Shown piece after piece: positions 8,599 through 16,658 of a stretch of 64,000 nucleotides of DNA. The first letter of the stretch is position 1, and every line of letters begins with the position of its first letter. The notes beneath the pieces were generated by a model, which made no database searches, was not told the origin of the DNA, and worked only from the letters and a program-made list of their open reading frames with translations. Origin of the DNA: Neobacillus cucumis (GTDB lineage: Bacteria > Bacillota > Bacilli > Bacillales > Cytobacillaceae); the NCBI RefSeq assembly GCF_002860255.1, contig NZ_PGVE01000012.1, positions 1 through 64,000 of the forward strand, given 5' to 3'. The translations under genes were made by a program, and so were the position numbers.

Positions 8599-8643
8599 TG
8601 AATGGTTCGGTTACGTGATTGTGACCGAACCATTCATTTTTTT
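8599..8643 (+). terminator. Terminator of the MFS gene
   Basis: GAATGGTTCGGT pairs perfectly with ACCGAACCATTC, a 12-bp stem followed by seven T. Confidence 0.9.
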
Positions 8644-8713
8644 GCCAATTAACAGATAGATTCAAAGAGAGTTAAATCTAACACGATAATTCTGTAATTG
8701 TCGGCTATTCCCA

Positions 8714-8729
8714 ATGTAAGCGCTTTAAA
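8714..8729 (+). promoter_or_regulatory. Possible CcpA site (cre) upstream of the ilvA leader
   Basis: ATGTAAGCGCTTTAAA fits the cre consensus WTGNAANCGNWWNCAW with one mismatch. It lies about 30 bases upstream of the -35 box, where CcpA activates in the B. subtilis ilv-leu operon. Motif match only. Confidence 0.35.
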
Positions 8730-8761
8730 GTTAACAAAATAGTTAAAATAGTCAAAAAACA

Positions 8762-8790
8762 TTGACAGATTTTTTTTTCGGTGGTAACCT
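8762..8790 (+). promoter_or_regulatory. Promoter of the T-box-ilvA transcript
   Basis: TTGACA (8762-8767), a 17-bp spacer and TAACCT (8785-8790). It would start transcription near 8797, just before the T-box stem I. Confidence 0.6.
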
Positions 8791-8799
8791 TATCTAAAA

Positions 8800-9075
8800 T
8801 CTTACATACGAATTGATGACGAGAAGAGTAGGGTAAGTTCTTTGTTCATAGAGAGTCGACAGTTGGTGGGAGTCGATAACAGGACTATCTGAAGATCATC
8901 TCCGAGATGTATAGCTGAACCATTAGTAAGCTATACCGGAATGTCCACCGTTACCTTGGAACACGTACAATTGTTTGTACGGTGATCGAGAGCCGCTAGC
9001 CACAAAATTAGGCAGCGGAAGTAGGGTGGTATCGCGAGTTCACTCGTCCCTATAACCAGGGGGCGGGTTTTTTGT
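8800..9075 (+). ncRNA. T-box riboswitch, probably isoleucine-specific
   Basis: The leader of ilvA carries the conserved T-box AGGGTGGTATCGCG (9023-9036) and a competing terminator (CGTCCCT with AGGGGGCG, then T run, 9045-9073). A long stem I precedes it. AUC followed by A at 8895-8898 is a plausible specifier codon for tRNA-Ile, though I could not fold the loop rigorously. Uncharged tRNA-Ile would pair with the leader, form the antiterminator and allow ilvA transcription when isoleucine is short. Confidence 0.9.
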
Positions 9076-9119
9076 TGTCCAAAAACAAATATGTACTAAA
9101 ATACAGGAGGAAGTAAAGT

Positions 9120-10385
9120 ATGAGTCAACAAGTAGATAAAAAAGCATTTAATGTGGAGGACATCATCATTGCCAGTCATACCATCAAGGATGTGATTTCA
9201 CCGACTCCACTTCAATACAACCACTTATTATCAGAAAGATATGGCTGTCATGTCTACTTAAAGAGAGAAGATATGCAAAGTGTTCGTTCTTTTAAAATCC
9301 GCGGAGCCTATAACAGGATTAAAAAACTAAATGAGGATGAACTTAAGAACGGGATCATCTGCGCTAGTGCTGGTAACCATGCACAAGGTGTTGCTTATTC
9401 CTGCCACTTGCTAAAGATTAACGGAAAAATCTTTATGCCAAGTACTACACCAAAACAAAAGGTTAACCAAGTAAAATTCTGGGGCAAAGACAGTGTAGAA
9501 ATTGTCCTAGTCGGTGATACATTTGATGATGCTTACGAAAAGGCAAGAGAGTGCAGCGTAGAAGAAAACCGTACCTTTATCCATCCTTTCGATGATTTCG
9601 ATGTTATTGCAGGCCAAGGGACGGTAGCAGTTGAGCTGCTCACAGACTGTCCGGAAAAAATTGATTATCTATTCGCAGCCATTGGCGGCGGTGGTCTTGT
9701 GGCCGGATGCGGCACTTACATGAAACATTTTTCACCTCAGACTCAATTAATCGGGGTTGAGCCACAAGGTGCACCTGGGATGAAGGAATCCATCTTGAAG
9801 GGTGAGGTTACTTCATTAAAGGAAATCGATCCATTCGTTGATGGAGCAGCTGTTAAAACGGTAGGGTCTAAAACCTTCGAAATCTGTAAAGAACTTGTTG
9901 ACGATATCGTGGTTGTCCCAGAAGGGAAAGTTTGTACGACTCTATTATCGCTTTATAATGAAAATGCCATTGTTGTCGAACCTACAGGAGCACTTTCAGT
10001 AGCAGCTTTAGACACCTACGCTGAACAAATTAAGGGTAAAACCGTGGTCTGCGTTGTCAGCGGCGGGAACAATGATATTGGCAGGATGCAGGAAATCAAA
10101 GAACGGTCAAAGCTCTATGAAGGCCTTCAGCATTACTTCATTGTTCAATTTCCACAGCGTCCAGGTGCCTTACGCGAATTCCTATTTGATGTGTTAGGAC
10201 CAAATGATGATATCAGCCATTTTGAATACACCAAGAAAAATAATCGCGAAACCGGTCCAGCCTTAGTAGGAATTGAATTAAAGGATAAAGAAGATTACTA
10301 TCCACTAATTGAACGAATCAAGGCAAAAGGATTTTTACACAGGGAAGTCAATAAAGACAGCACATTATTCCAAATGCTAGTCTAA
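9120..10385 (+). CDS. ilvA: Threonine deaminase, biosynthetic
   Basis: PLP enzyme that converts threonine to 2-oxobutyrate, the first step of isoleucine synthesis. SVRSFKIRGAYN carries the Schiff-base lysine (Lys59), and GGGGLVAG is the glycine loop that binds the PLP phosphate. The C-terminal ~90 residues (FIVQFPQRPGALREF onward) form one ACT-like regulatory domain. Length (421 aa) equals the B. subtilis enzyme, shorter than the two-ACT E. coli form. AGGAGG precedes ATG 9120. The T-box leader upstream ties expression to isoleucine supply. It stands apart from other ilv/leu genes. Confidence 0.95.
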   Translation: MSQQVDKKAFNVEDIIIASHTIKDVISPTPLQYNHLLSERYGCHVYLKREDMQSVRSFKIRGAYNRIKKLNEDELKNGIICASAGNHAQGVAYSCHLLKINGKIFMPSTTPKQKVNQVKFWGKDSVEIVLVGDTFDDAYEKARECSVEENRTFIHPFDDFDVIAGQGTVAVELLTDCPEKIDYLFAAIGGGGLVAGCGTYMKHFSPQTQLIGVEPQGAPGMKESILKGEVTSLKEIDPFVDGAAVKTVGSKTFEICKELVDDIVVVPEGKVCTTLLSLYNENAIVVEPTGALSVAALDTYAEQIKGKTVVCVVSGGNNDIGRMQEIKERSKLYEGLQHYFIVQFPQRPGALREFLFDVLGPNDDISHFEYTKKNNRETGPALVGIELKDKEDYYPLIERIKAKGFLHREVNKDSTLFQMLV

Positions 10386-10389
10386 TTTT

Positions 10390-10423
10390 GAAAGACCATT
10401 CATTCGCTGGATGGTCTTTTTTA
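10390..10423 (+). terminator. Terminator of ilvA
   Basis: AAAGACCAT and ATGGTCTTT form a 9-bp stem with T run. Confidence 0.85.
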
Positions 10424-10605
10424 GGTTTTTAGATGCAAGGATACTTAACAAATGGAACATTTAATGTATAATATTATTTGTGCATGAAGACAGCTATGTT
10501 TTCTAGTCAGTATAAATTGTATGAACTTCAAAATAGTTATAGTGAAAAAGTGCTTTTTTCATTATAAGCATTTTGTAAGATTCAATTGGAAAGAGAGTGT
10601 TCAGA

Positions 10606-11328
10606 ATGGGACGTAAATGGAACAATATTAAAGAAAAAAAGGCTTCTAAGGATGCCAATACGAGCCGAATATACGCAAAATTTGGCGTTGAAATTTATGT
10701 AGCAGCACGTAGTGGTGAACCAAATCCAGAGTCGAACCAAGCGTTAAAATTTGTCCTAGAACGTGCTAAGACTTACAATGTGCCAAGGCATATCATTGAC
10801 CGTGCTATTGATAAAGCTAAAGGTGGTTCTGAAGAAAGCTATACAGAACTTCGTTATGAGGGCTTCGGACCTAACGGATCAATGGTCATTGTTGATGCCC
10901 TAACAAATAACGTTAACCGTACTGCTGCAGACGTTCGTGCTGCTTTTGGAAAAAACGGCGGGAACATGGGTGTGAGCGGTTCTGTTGCTTATATGTTTGA
11001 CGCAACTGCTGTTATCGGGGTTGAAGGAAAATCTTCTGATGATGTACTTGAACTTTTAATGGAAGCAGATGTAGATGTCCGTGACATCATAGAAGAAGAG
11101 GATGAGCAAGTGATTGTTTATGCTGAGCCAGATCAATTCCACGCTGTACAGGAAGCCTTCAAGCAAGCTGGGATTACTGAATTTACTGTAGCAGAATTAA
11201 CAATGCTACCACAAAACGAAATTACCCTTGATGGTGACTCATTAGCGAAATTCGAAAAAATGATCGATGTATTAGAAGATTTAGAAGATGTTCAGCGAGT
11301 TTACCATAATGTAGATCTTGGTGAATAG
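10606..11328 (+). CDS. yeeI: YebC/TACO1 family translation or transcription factor
   Basis: A 240-residue protein of the YebC/PmpR/TACO1 family, similar to B. subtilis YeeI. The N-terminus [20 protein letters not shown] and the [26 protein letters not shown] helix are diagnostic. The middle contains the [22 protein letters not shown] signature. Family members relieve ribosome stalling at proline stretches or act as DNA-binding regulators, so function cannot be settled from sequence. ATG 10606 gives the family N-terminus; the in-frame GTG at 10597 does not. Confidence 0.92.
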   Translation: MGRKWNNIKEKKASKDANTSRIYAKFGVEIYVAARSGEPNPESNQALKFVLERAKTYNVPRHIIDRAIDKAKGGSEESYTELRYEGFGPNGSMVIVDALTNNVNRTAADVRAAFGKNGGNMGVSGSVAYMFDATAVIGVEGKSSDDVLELLMEADVDVRDIIEEEDEQVIVYAEPDQFHAVQEAFKQAGITEFTVAELTMLPQNEITLDGDSLAKFEKMIDVLEDLEDVQRVYHNVDLGE

Positions 11329-11413
11329 ATTCAACATTTTGGCATTGATAGCAGATTAATTAGCAGACATTGACTACTTACACAAGAAACTGTCATTTAC
11401 AGTGCAAATCGAT

Positions 11414-11459
11414 AAACTCACTTTTGTATGAGATATTCAAACAAAAGTGGGTTTTTTTA
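11414..11459 (+). terminator. Terminator of yeeI
   Basis: AACTCACTTTTG pairs with CAAAAGTGGGTT, then seven T. Confidence 0.75.
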
Positions 11460-11470
11460 TTAAAGAAAAA

Positions 11471-11502
11471 TAAAAAACCAGATATCATATAGACATCCGG
11501 TC
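11471..11502 (-). terminator. Probable terminator of the minus-strand 123-aa gene
   Basis: On the minus strand ACCGGATGTCT and GATATCTGGT can pair imperfectly, followed by TTTTTTATT. Confidence 0.5.
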
Positions 11503-11547
11503 TTTCTGCAGCCAATACTTCTTTTCTACCTAGCATTAGAAAAATAG

Positions 11548-11919
11548 TTATTTAATATCAAAATTATTTAACTGATTAAAAGTAGATTTAATTTTACCGT
11601 TGTCAGAGGAAAGTTGTTTAATCTTAGTACTAAGAATTCTTTGTGTCGACAGACGTTCAGCAAGCGCTGGGAAAACATATCCTACATAATCATCAACGAT
11701 TTTACAATGTGGATTGTTTGGTAAGTGTATAGTGAAACGACATGAAACGGTTACTACTATTTCATCTAGACTCTCATATGGCGGGGAAATTGATATGATT
11801 TTGAATTTATCTCTAAACTTATTTTTTATGCTTTTTATTCTATATGTCGTTTCTTTTTTGTAATCTTGGATTTGTACTGGTTTGTAAATAAAATCAATTA
11901 TACCTTCAGCTTTGACCAT
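11548..11919 (-). CDS. Hypothetical protein, 123 aa
   Basis: No family recognised. The protein is soluble and mixed alpha/beta, with a beta-rich middle (IISISPPYESLDEIVVTVSCRFTIHLP) and a helical C-terminus (ALAERLSTQRILSTKIKQL). ATG 11919 has GAGGTG at good spacing; the longer frame starting at 11931 does not. It lies 57 bases downstream of the terminator of small RNA copy A on the same strand, so read-through from that RNA could contribute to its expression. Confidence 0.6.
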   Translation of the reverse strand: MVKAEGIIDFIYKPVQIQDYKKETTYRIKSIKNKFRDKFKIISISPPYESLDEIVVTVSCRFTIHLPNNPHCKIVDDYVGYVFPALAERLSTQRILSTKIKQLSSDNGKIKSTFNQLNNFDIK

Positions 11920-11976
11920 GTTGCACCTCACGACGATTCTTCAATCATTATATCATTTTTTTTAATAATACTTGTC

Positions 11977-12062
11977 AAAAAAAAGACCTTTGATCAAATA
12001 ATCAAAGGCAAAATAGGTGCTTAGTGGTCTAGGCTAAGCCCAATGGGAGGTCTAAACTTCGA
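11977..12062 (-). ncRNA. Small structured RNA, copy A
   Basis: Read on the minus strand: an unpaired GTTTAGACCTCC block, then a hairpin whose loop is CCTAGACCA closed by CTTAG/CTAAG, then a terminator hairpin (GACCTTTGAT stem) and T run. All three blocks recur in copy B at 24537-24636. A TAAAAT box (12080-12085) lies 22 bases before the GTTTAG block, the same distance as in copy B, though no good -35 is seen here. The ACCTCC stretch is complementary to ribosome binding sites. The 5' end is inferred. Confidence 0.65.
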
Positions 12063-12115
12063 AGAAGCCGTATGTTATTATTTTAATAATGTAAATGGAG
12101 GAAAGGATGATACAT

Positions 12116-12631
12116 ATGTCATTAGAGAGTGTAAAAAAACATTTCGAACAGTGGAATCGCCAGCAGGATGTAATGGAATTTGAAACATCCAGTGCAACGG
12201 TGGACCAAGCAGCAGAAACAATTGGTGTAAGTCCCGCACGAATAGCCAAGACCTTATCTTTTCGGGGCTCTGAGGAAAAGGCTATTTTGATTGTTGCCGC
12301 TGGAGATGCAAAGATTGATAATAAGAAATTTCGTCAATATTTTGGCTATAAAGCTCGTATGCTGTCCCCTGATGAGGTGCTTGAGCAAACAGGGCATGCC
12401 ATCGGCGGAGTTTGTCCGTTTGGTTTAAAAAATGACCTTGAAGTTTACCTAGATGTCTCTATGCAGCGATTCGAAACGGTCTTCCCAGCATGCGGAAGCA
12501 CAAACTCTGCTATTGAGTTAACGAAGGAAGAGTTATGTCAGTATTCTTTTGCCAAGGAATGGGTTGATGTTTGTAAAGGATGGGGAGAGAACGAAGAGAC
12601 GCTAGATGCCAATCAACAAGTAGAGGTTTAA
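12116..12631 (+). CDS. YbaK/EbsC-type aminoacyl-tRNA deacylase
   Basis: A 171-residue protein of the YbaK/ProX editing superfamily, close to B. subtilis YwhH. Such proteins hydrolyse mischarged tRNA, typically Cys-tRNA(Pro). The conserved features are KTLSFRG near residue 45, the DAKIDNKKFRQYFG segment with the catalytic-region Lys, the GHAIGGVCPFGL loop around residue 95, and FPACGSTNSAIELT near residue 125. Either ATG 12107 or ATG 12116 could start it behind GGAGGAAAGGA; 12116 (MSLESVKKH) gives the usual family N-terminus. It is divergent from small RNA copy A. Confidence 0.85.
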   Translation: MSLESVKKHFEQWNRQQDVMEFETSSATVDQAAETIGVSPARIAKTLSFRGSEEKAILIVAAGDAKIDNKKFRQYFGYKARMLSPDEVLEQTGHAIGGVCPFGLKNDLEVYLDVSMQRFETVFPACGSTNSAIELTKEELCQYSFAKEWVDVCKGWGENEETLDANQQVEV

Positions 12632-12746
12632 AAAGTCTATCTAAAATGAGTTTTTATTAATATTTAACCTTAGTGATTAATATACTTACAGTGTTTTTAT
12701 TTTGAATTTTTCAATTAGGATCATCATAGGAAGAAGGAATCGTGTG

Positions 12747-13076
12747 ATGAAATTCAAAATATACCGCTGTAATTGCCGGAAAACCTGGTCAATCCAAAAC
12801 AGAAAGTCGAAAGTCAATGCGGGTACACTTCTCCTAAATGCCAGTTGGAAGGCTGAATTAAAGCCGGAACGGAAGAGTAATCCAAAAGGATTCGTTACGA
12901 CAAATGGAGATACAGGGATTATTTTCAATCCAGATAGTCAATTGGTGGAGCAATTTATCAAGGTAAAGAAGTTAATTTATGACAAAAACAAGGTTGATTT
13001 CAATGTGAAACAAGGCGAATGTCTATACTTTGCCGAAGATGGTACTTGTTATATTCTAAAAAAAGGCCACAAGTGA
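12747..13076 (+). CDS. Hypothetical protein, 109 aa
   Basis: No family recognised. It begins MKFKIYRCNCRKTWSI, where Cys8 and Cys10 with later cysteines (GECLYF, GTCYIL) could bind metal, although no clean zinc-knuckle spacing is seen. It is basic and apparently cytosolic. AGAAGGAA precedes ATG 12747; the ORF extends 45 bases further upstream without support. A terminator follows 20 bases after the stop. Confidence 0.55.
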   Translation: MKFKIYRCNCRKTWSIQNRKSKVNAGTLLLNASWKAELKPERKSNPKGFVTTNGDTGIIFNPDSQLVEQFIKVKKLIYDKNKVDFNVKQGECLYFAEDGTCYILKKGHK

Positions 13077-13096
13077 AGGCTTATTTCGAAATAAGG

Positions 13097-13129
13097 AAGG
13101 GCTTTGAAAAAAATCCAAGCCCTTGTTTT
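13097..13129 (+). terminator. Terminator of the 109-aa gene
   Basis: AAGGGCTT and AAGCCCTT form an 8-bp stem, followed by GTTTT. Confidence 0.7.
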
Positions 13130-13238
13130 ACTTTAACTTTCTCTTCACCAATTCCCCCGCATCACTACTGCTGATAACCCAGGATGTGCGACAGCTCTAT
13201 TACAAAAATCCACAAATAATTGTGAGTTTTGGCATTTT

Positions 13239-13643
13239 TTATCTGGGAGTGATTGGTTTCACCGAAATAGCAGGGGAGTAACTGGTTATCACACAGCCCT
13301 CTAAGTGAGTTTGTGTTAATAATCCTAAATCCAGGGCAGCCTTAATTTTCGTATCATCTGGTCTTCTTATAACTTCAATAAGATCGTTCATTTGCAATTC
13401 TTCCAGTCTTTTAACTGTTTCTTTTTCCTTATATTTCTCTGTTTTCCGAATTTGTCTTTGGAGCTTAAACCCGCTAACCGAAATTTCCCCTTTTTGCCGG
13501 GTACCAACTAAGTTATTAAAATAGCTTTGAAATGCATCTTTTAATTGATTCATTTCAAGTTCAATTTCTTTTTTCGTTTTATTAAGTTCGTAATACCTAA
13601 GCAACATCTCGCCTGTTATATGAGTGTCATTGTTGTTTATCAT
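13239..13643 (-). CDS. Hypothetical protein with a coiled-coil-like N-terminal half
   Basis: A 134-residue soluble protein. Residues about 12-50 (GEMLLRYYELNKTKKEIELE onward) are predicted helical with a heptad-like pattern. A charged beta-hairpin region and a C-terminal part with LGLLTQTHLEGCVITS follow. This layout recalls small phage-type or host-nuclease-inhibitor-like proteins, but no family is assigned and no prophage genes surround it. ATG 13643 has GGGAGG at 7 bases; the in-frame extension to 13715 has no ribosome binding site. Confidence 0.5.
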   Translation of the reverse strand: MINNNDTHITGEMLLRYYELNKTKKEIELEMNQLKDAFQSYFNNLVGTRQKGEISVSGFKLQRQIRKTEKYKEKETVKRLEELQMNDLIEVIRRPDDTKIKAALDLGLLTQTHLEGCVITSYSPAISVKPITPR

Positions 13644-13775
13644 GCTCCTGCCTCCCATACGAACGTATATTCTATAATATGTCATGACTGCAAAGAATAT
13701 TACCCTTTCAGCCAATCATACAAGATCCTAAAAGGTAAGTACGGAAAACAAGATTAACACTAAGCGAAGCTGCTA

Positions 13776-13795
13776 ATTGGTGACAGGCACCATTT
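13776..13795. repeat. REP-like palindromic sequence, copy 1
   Basis: GGTGACAGGCACC (13779-13791) is a 13-base imperfect palindrome in an intergenic gap. The near-identical GGTGCCTGACACC recurs inverted at 26364-26376. Short elements of this kind are scattered in many Bacillus genomes and are associated with RAYT-type transposases elsewhere; none is in this window. Confidence 0.5.
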
Positions 13796-13881
13796 ACAGC
13801 AAAAATTATTTGCTTTCTTGTCTCTAGTCTGGCAAGCTTATTAATGAAATCTTTTATAGAAAGAGCTTATAGGTGATTAAC

Positions 13882-14280
13882 ATGATTGAAGTAAAAACAT
13901 CAAAACTTAGTGATGGGGAATTGAATAGAGGGGTCTTTGCTACCTGTGATATCTCTAAAGGGGAGCTGATTCATCAAGCGCCAGTTATTCCCTATCCGAA
14001 TGCAGAACACGTGCATATAGAAAAAACGTTATTGGCCGATTATGCATTTGAATACGGAAAGAATCATACTGCACTACTTTTGGGATATGGAATGTTATTC
14101 AACCATTCCTACCAGCCCAATGCTACTTATGAAATCAACTTTCCAAACCACACATTTGATTTTTATGCGTACCGGGATATTAAAGCAGGGGAAGAAATCC
14201 TGATTAACTACAATGGTGATGTGGATGATGATGAACCACTTTGGTTTGATAAAGAGAAGGAAGACTCAGATAAAAAATAA
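13882..14280 (+). CDS. SET-domain protein
   Basis: A compact 132-residue protein that is essentially one SET domain, the fold of protein-lysine methyltransferases. It shows the N-terminal GVFATCDISKGELI strand-turn, the SAM-site motif FNHSYQPNATYE (NHSxxPN) around residue 75, and GEEILINYNGD near residue 110. It has no pre- or post-SET zinc motifs, like other short bacterial SET proteins. Substrate unknown. ATG 13882 sits 6 bases after AGGTG; the GTG at 13873 is inside that site. Acidic C-terminal tail. Monocistronic. Confidence 0.85.
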   Translation: MIEVKTSKLSDGELNRGVFATCDISKGELIHQAPVIPYPNAEHVHIEKTLLADYAFEYGKNHTALLLGYGMLFNHSYQPNATYEINFPNHTFDFYAYRDIKAGEEILINYNGDVDDDEPLWFDKEKEDSDKK

Positions 14281-14436
14281 TCATTTTTTATTGAGCGGAA
14301 TTTACTTTAATATTCAAGAAAAGCAAGGGGCAATGTAGTTTTCCTGAATTCAATTAAAGGTATCCGATTAGAAAACAATCAAGCTGTCTACTGCTGACAA
14401 TCCCTAGTAGTTTGAGAAAACTAAGACATCTGCCTA

Positions 14437-14464
14437 TGCCTTTTTATCGTTTGAACATATTCTA
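14437..14464 (+). promoter_or_regulatory. Possible sigma-K promoter of the Gly/Met-repeat gene
   Basis: CATATTCTA (14456-14464) fits the sigma-K -10 pattern CATANNNTA. The -35 region is weak. It would start transcription about 10 bases before the ribosome binding site. Confidence 0.3.
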
Positions 14465-14497
14465 GACTGAAACCTAAATAAAGGAGAGATGCTCGAA

Positions 14498-15028
14498 ATG
14501 ATGGGATCAGGTGGATTTCCAGGTATGGGCGGCGGTATGAGTATGGGAGGATACCCAGGAATGGGTGGAATGGGAACAGGCGGTATGGGTGGTTATGGAG
14601 GATTCCCAGGGCATGGCTGGCATCATGGCTGGGGGGGAGGATTCCCAGGGCACGGCTGGCATCACGGCTGGGGTGATGGCATGGGGGGATTTCCTGGGCA
14701 CGGCGGTATGAGCGGAATGCCTGGAATGGGCGGAATGCCTAGTATGGGCGGAATGCCTGGAATGGGCGGAATGCCTGGAATGGGCGGAATGCCTGGAATG
14801 GGCGGAATGCCTGGAATGGGCGGAATGCCTGGAATGGGTGGAATGCCTGGAATGGGTGGAATGCCTGGGATGGGCGGAATGCCTGGAATGGGCGGAATGC
14901 CTGGTACGAGTGGTATGCCTGGAATGGGCGGAATGCCTGGTACCGGCGGAATGCCTGGTACGAGTGGTATGCCTGGTATGAGCGGTATGCCTAGTACGAG
15001 CGGTTTACCTACTTTGAGTGGTATGTAA
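14498..15028 (+). CDS. Gly/Met-rich hexapeptide-repeat protein, possible spore-coat protein
   Basis: Low-complexity protein of about 176 residues with no Lys or Arg. The N-terminal third is glycine-rich with Tyr and a tandem 13-residue repeat GGFPGHGWHHGWG (twice, near residues 38-65). The rest is about fifteen copies of the hexapeptide GMPGMG, encoded by 18-bp DNA repeats (14709-15010). No signal peptide. His/Trp/Gly- and Met-rich repeats suggest a structural, perhaps spore-surface or metal-binding, role. Starts at 14489, 14498 and 14501 are in frame; AAGGAG spacing favours 14498. Copy number probably varies between strains. Confidence 0.7.
   Translation: MMGSGGFPGMGGGMSMGGYPGMGGMGTGGMGGYGGFPGHGWHHGWGGGFPGHGWHHGWGDGMGGFPGHGGMSGMPGMGGMPSMGGMPGMGGMPGMGGMPGMGGMPGMGGMPGMGGMPGMGGMPGMGGMPGMGGMPGTSGMPGMGGMPGTGGMPGTSGMPGMSGMPSTSGLPTLSGM
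14709..15010 (+). repeat. 18-bp coding tandem repeats
   Basis: About fifteen tandem 18-bp units of the type GGAATGCCTGGAATGGGC lie inside the Gly/Met-rich gene. The central units are nearly identical and the 3' units diverged (ATG to ACG changes), which is typical of expansion by slippage. Confidence 0.9.
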
Positions 15029-15323
15029 TTACTTTACACATAAAAAGGAATGTCTTAAAAAAGCCTTGTTTCATCCTAACGGGTTCCGTTAACTATCGCA
15101 AACATTAAAAATGTAATGTAAAATGACCTTCAAATTATATGGTAATTTGGGGGTCTGTTTTTGTTGATTTAAAGGGATTTCGATAATTATTTTGGGAGAA
15201 TTTGTAGTGCAATTTGTATATTAAATATGTGGATACAATAGCCAGTGTACCGCAGCAAAATACACAACATTTTTACTTACAAATGGATATACAGAAAACA
15301 TTGTTTTTTTAATTTAAGGGAAG

Positions 15324-15580
15324 GCACTGTTATAACTGAATGTTGACTTCACTGTGTATAAAAAATAAACGGTAAAATTCCGGCTAAATTGGGAAATACC
15401 CATATTTCCTTAAAAATAAGGGGAGTTTTTCCGTTTATATTTTCCAAATCTATGAATTTTGTGTTATTTAGAGCAGTTAATCGGAATATCTCCGCTTAGA
15501 TCCGCTTCTTAAGCTTCCCCTATGTACATTAGCAGGAAAATCTCCGCCTATGAATTCTCATACCTTCACGAAATCGATAC
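15324..15580 (+). repeat. Dispersed ~257-bp noncoding repeat, copy 1
   Basis: The region from GCACTGTTATAACTGAATG to CTCATACCTTCACGAAAT aligns end to end with the reverse complement of 58611-58870; by eye roughly four of five bases agree with few gaps. Both copies contain AAACGGTAAAATTCCG, GGGAAATA-CATATTTCC and TTAATCGGAATATCT blocks that can form short hairpins. The frame open in copy 2 is broken by stops here, so it is not a protein-coding element. No target-site duplication is obvious. Confidence 0.75.
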
Positions 15581-15915
15581 AGAGAAGGCGGATATGGTTT
15601 GCAAACTTCGTCATTCGCAATCCGAAGAATTAGCAATTAAAAGCAAAATAGCAAGGGTATAAACCCTTGCTATTTCTAATGTTTTTTAATCTCTCTAGCC
15701 TTACAAATTTTCTTACATTTTATAATGCTAAAAGGATTCCATTTTGGATTGCATTTTCCTGTGCAAATGGACGTTTTGAAATAGGAAACGAAACCCGTTA
15801 GTTTTAGCCCAAGGTTTTTTTCCAGTTTATTTATTGAGTTTTGGGAACATTAAGCTGCCAGGAAACACTGAATAGATCCCGGACCTAGCCAAACCTTCAC
15901 TGATCGGCAGCATCA
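15581..15915. other. Intergenic stretch without a recognisable gene
   Basis: Apart from a strong hairpin at 15646-15675, about 335 bases hold no ORF with a ribosome binding site and no recognised RNA. The 15029-15323 stretch left of the repeat is likewise empty, apart from a weak T-rich hairpin near 15125-15165. Confidence 0.6.
15646..15675. terminator. Hairpin, probable bidirectional terminator
   Basis: AAATAGCAAGGGT pairs with ACCCTTGCTATTT in a near-perfect stem with T-rich flanks. It could end yyaC transcription on the minus strand. Confidence 0.55.
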
Positions 15916-16518
15916 CTAGATAACTTGCATTATAGGATAGTCAGACGGGTAATGAAAGAATTGCCTCACTGCCAGGGATATACCTCTCGCAATATTAGTA
16001 GCCATTGTATAAATTAGATGCAGGCTCGTATATAATAGAGAGCTTCCTAAGACCGCATCATTCGTATGAACCACGCCCATGACACTACAATCACCAATGG
16101 GAGGCAGGTTTTGTCCAAGACCTAATCCCGGTTGCAGCGGACCGCGGCGTAAAACGATGGAATTAACAAAATCGAGTGAGCCTAACACACTATCAATAGA
16201 AATCACAAAACTATTCTTAGGAAAAGAAAATCTAGAAATTTCAGGTACGATGGTAGTTGCATCCATTGGGTATTCCAGGTTTCCCATTACCGTTAAATGA
16301 TCAGGAAAGGAATTACGCAAGAGAGTTCCAACAAATGGTCCCAAGCTGTCACCACTTATGACATTTGAACCAATTCCGACTACATAAATACGCTTGGTTC
16401 CTTCAGGGATAAGTGAATATAGGGTGTTACGAATAAATAGAGGTGCTAGTCGATCATTGAATGGAATTACTTTTTCAAAATACTTTGATTCGCCTTTATT
16501 ATACTGTTTATTTCTCAT
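15916..16518 (-). CDS. yyaC: Spore-specific protease-like protein YyaC (DUF1256)
   Basis: A 200-residue homologue of B. subtilis YyaC, which resembles the germination protease GPR and is made in the forespore. The YVVGIGSNVISGDSLGPFVG region near residue 45, NLEYPMDATTI and ISIDSVLGS are its conserved blocks. The glycine-rich GLGLGQNLPPIGDCSVMGVV segment follows. It has no signal peptide. GAGGTG precedes the start. The proteolytic role is inferred from GPR similarity. It lies next to other spore genes (GerPF-like cluster), consistent with a sporulating host. Confidence 0.9.
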   Translation of the reverse strand: MRNKQYNKGESKYFEKVIPFNDRLAPLFIRNTLYSLIPEGTKRIYVVGIGSNVISGDSLGPFVGTLLRNSFPDHLTVMGNLEYPMDATTIVPEISRFSFPKNSFVISIDSVLGSLDFVNSIVLRRGPLQPGLGLGQNLPPIGDCSVMGVVHTNDAVLGSSLLYTSLHLIYTMATNIARGISLAVRQFFHYPSDYPIMQVI

Positions 16519-16658
16519 TACTGTAACACCTCACAAAGATGGCTTTCCACATCAATATTCTTCATCCTTACAATATAATCCTTCCTAGAAAAATAAAAAT
16601 CTATTAATAGGAAAATATTGTTATAATATATATAGTAAACACACAAGGGGGACATACT

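Noticed and set aside
13239..13715. Prophage remnant around the coiled-coil protein gene
   Set aside because: No integrase, structural gene, att-like repeat or composition change is visible nearby.
14709..15010. CRISPR-like or minisatellite array
   Set aside because: Tandem 18-bp units with no spacers encode GMPGMG hexapeptides.
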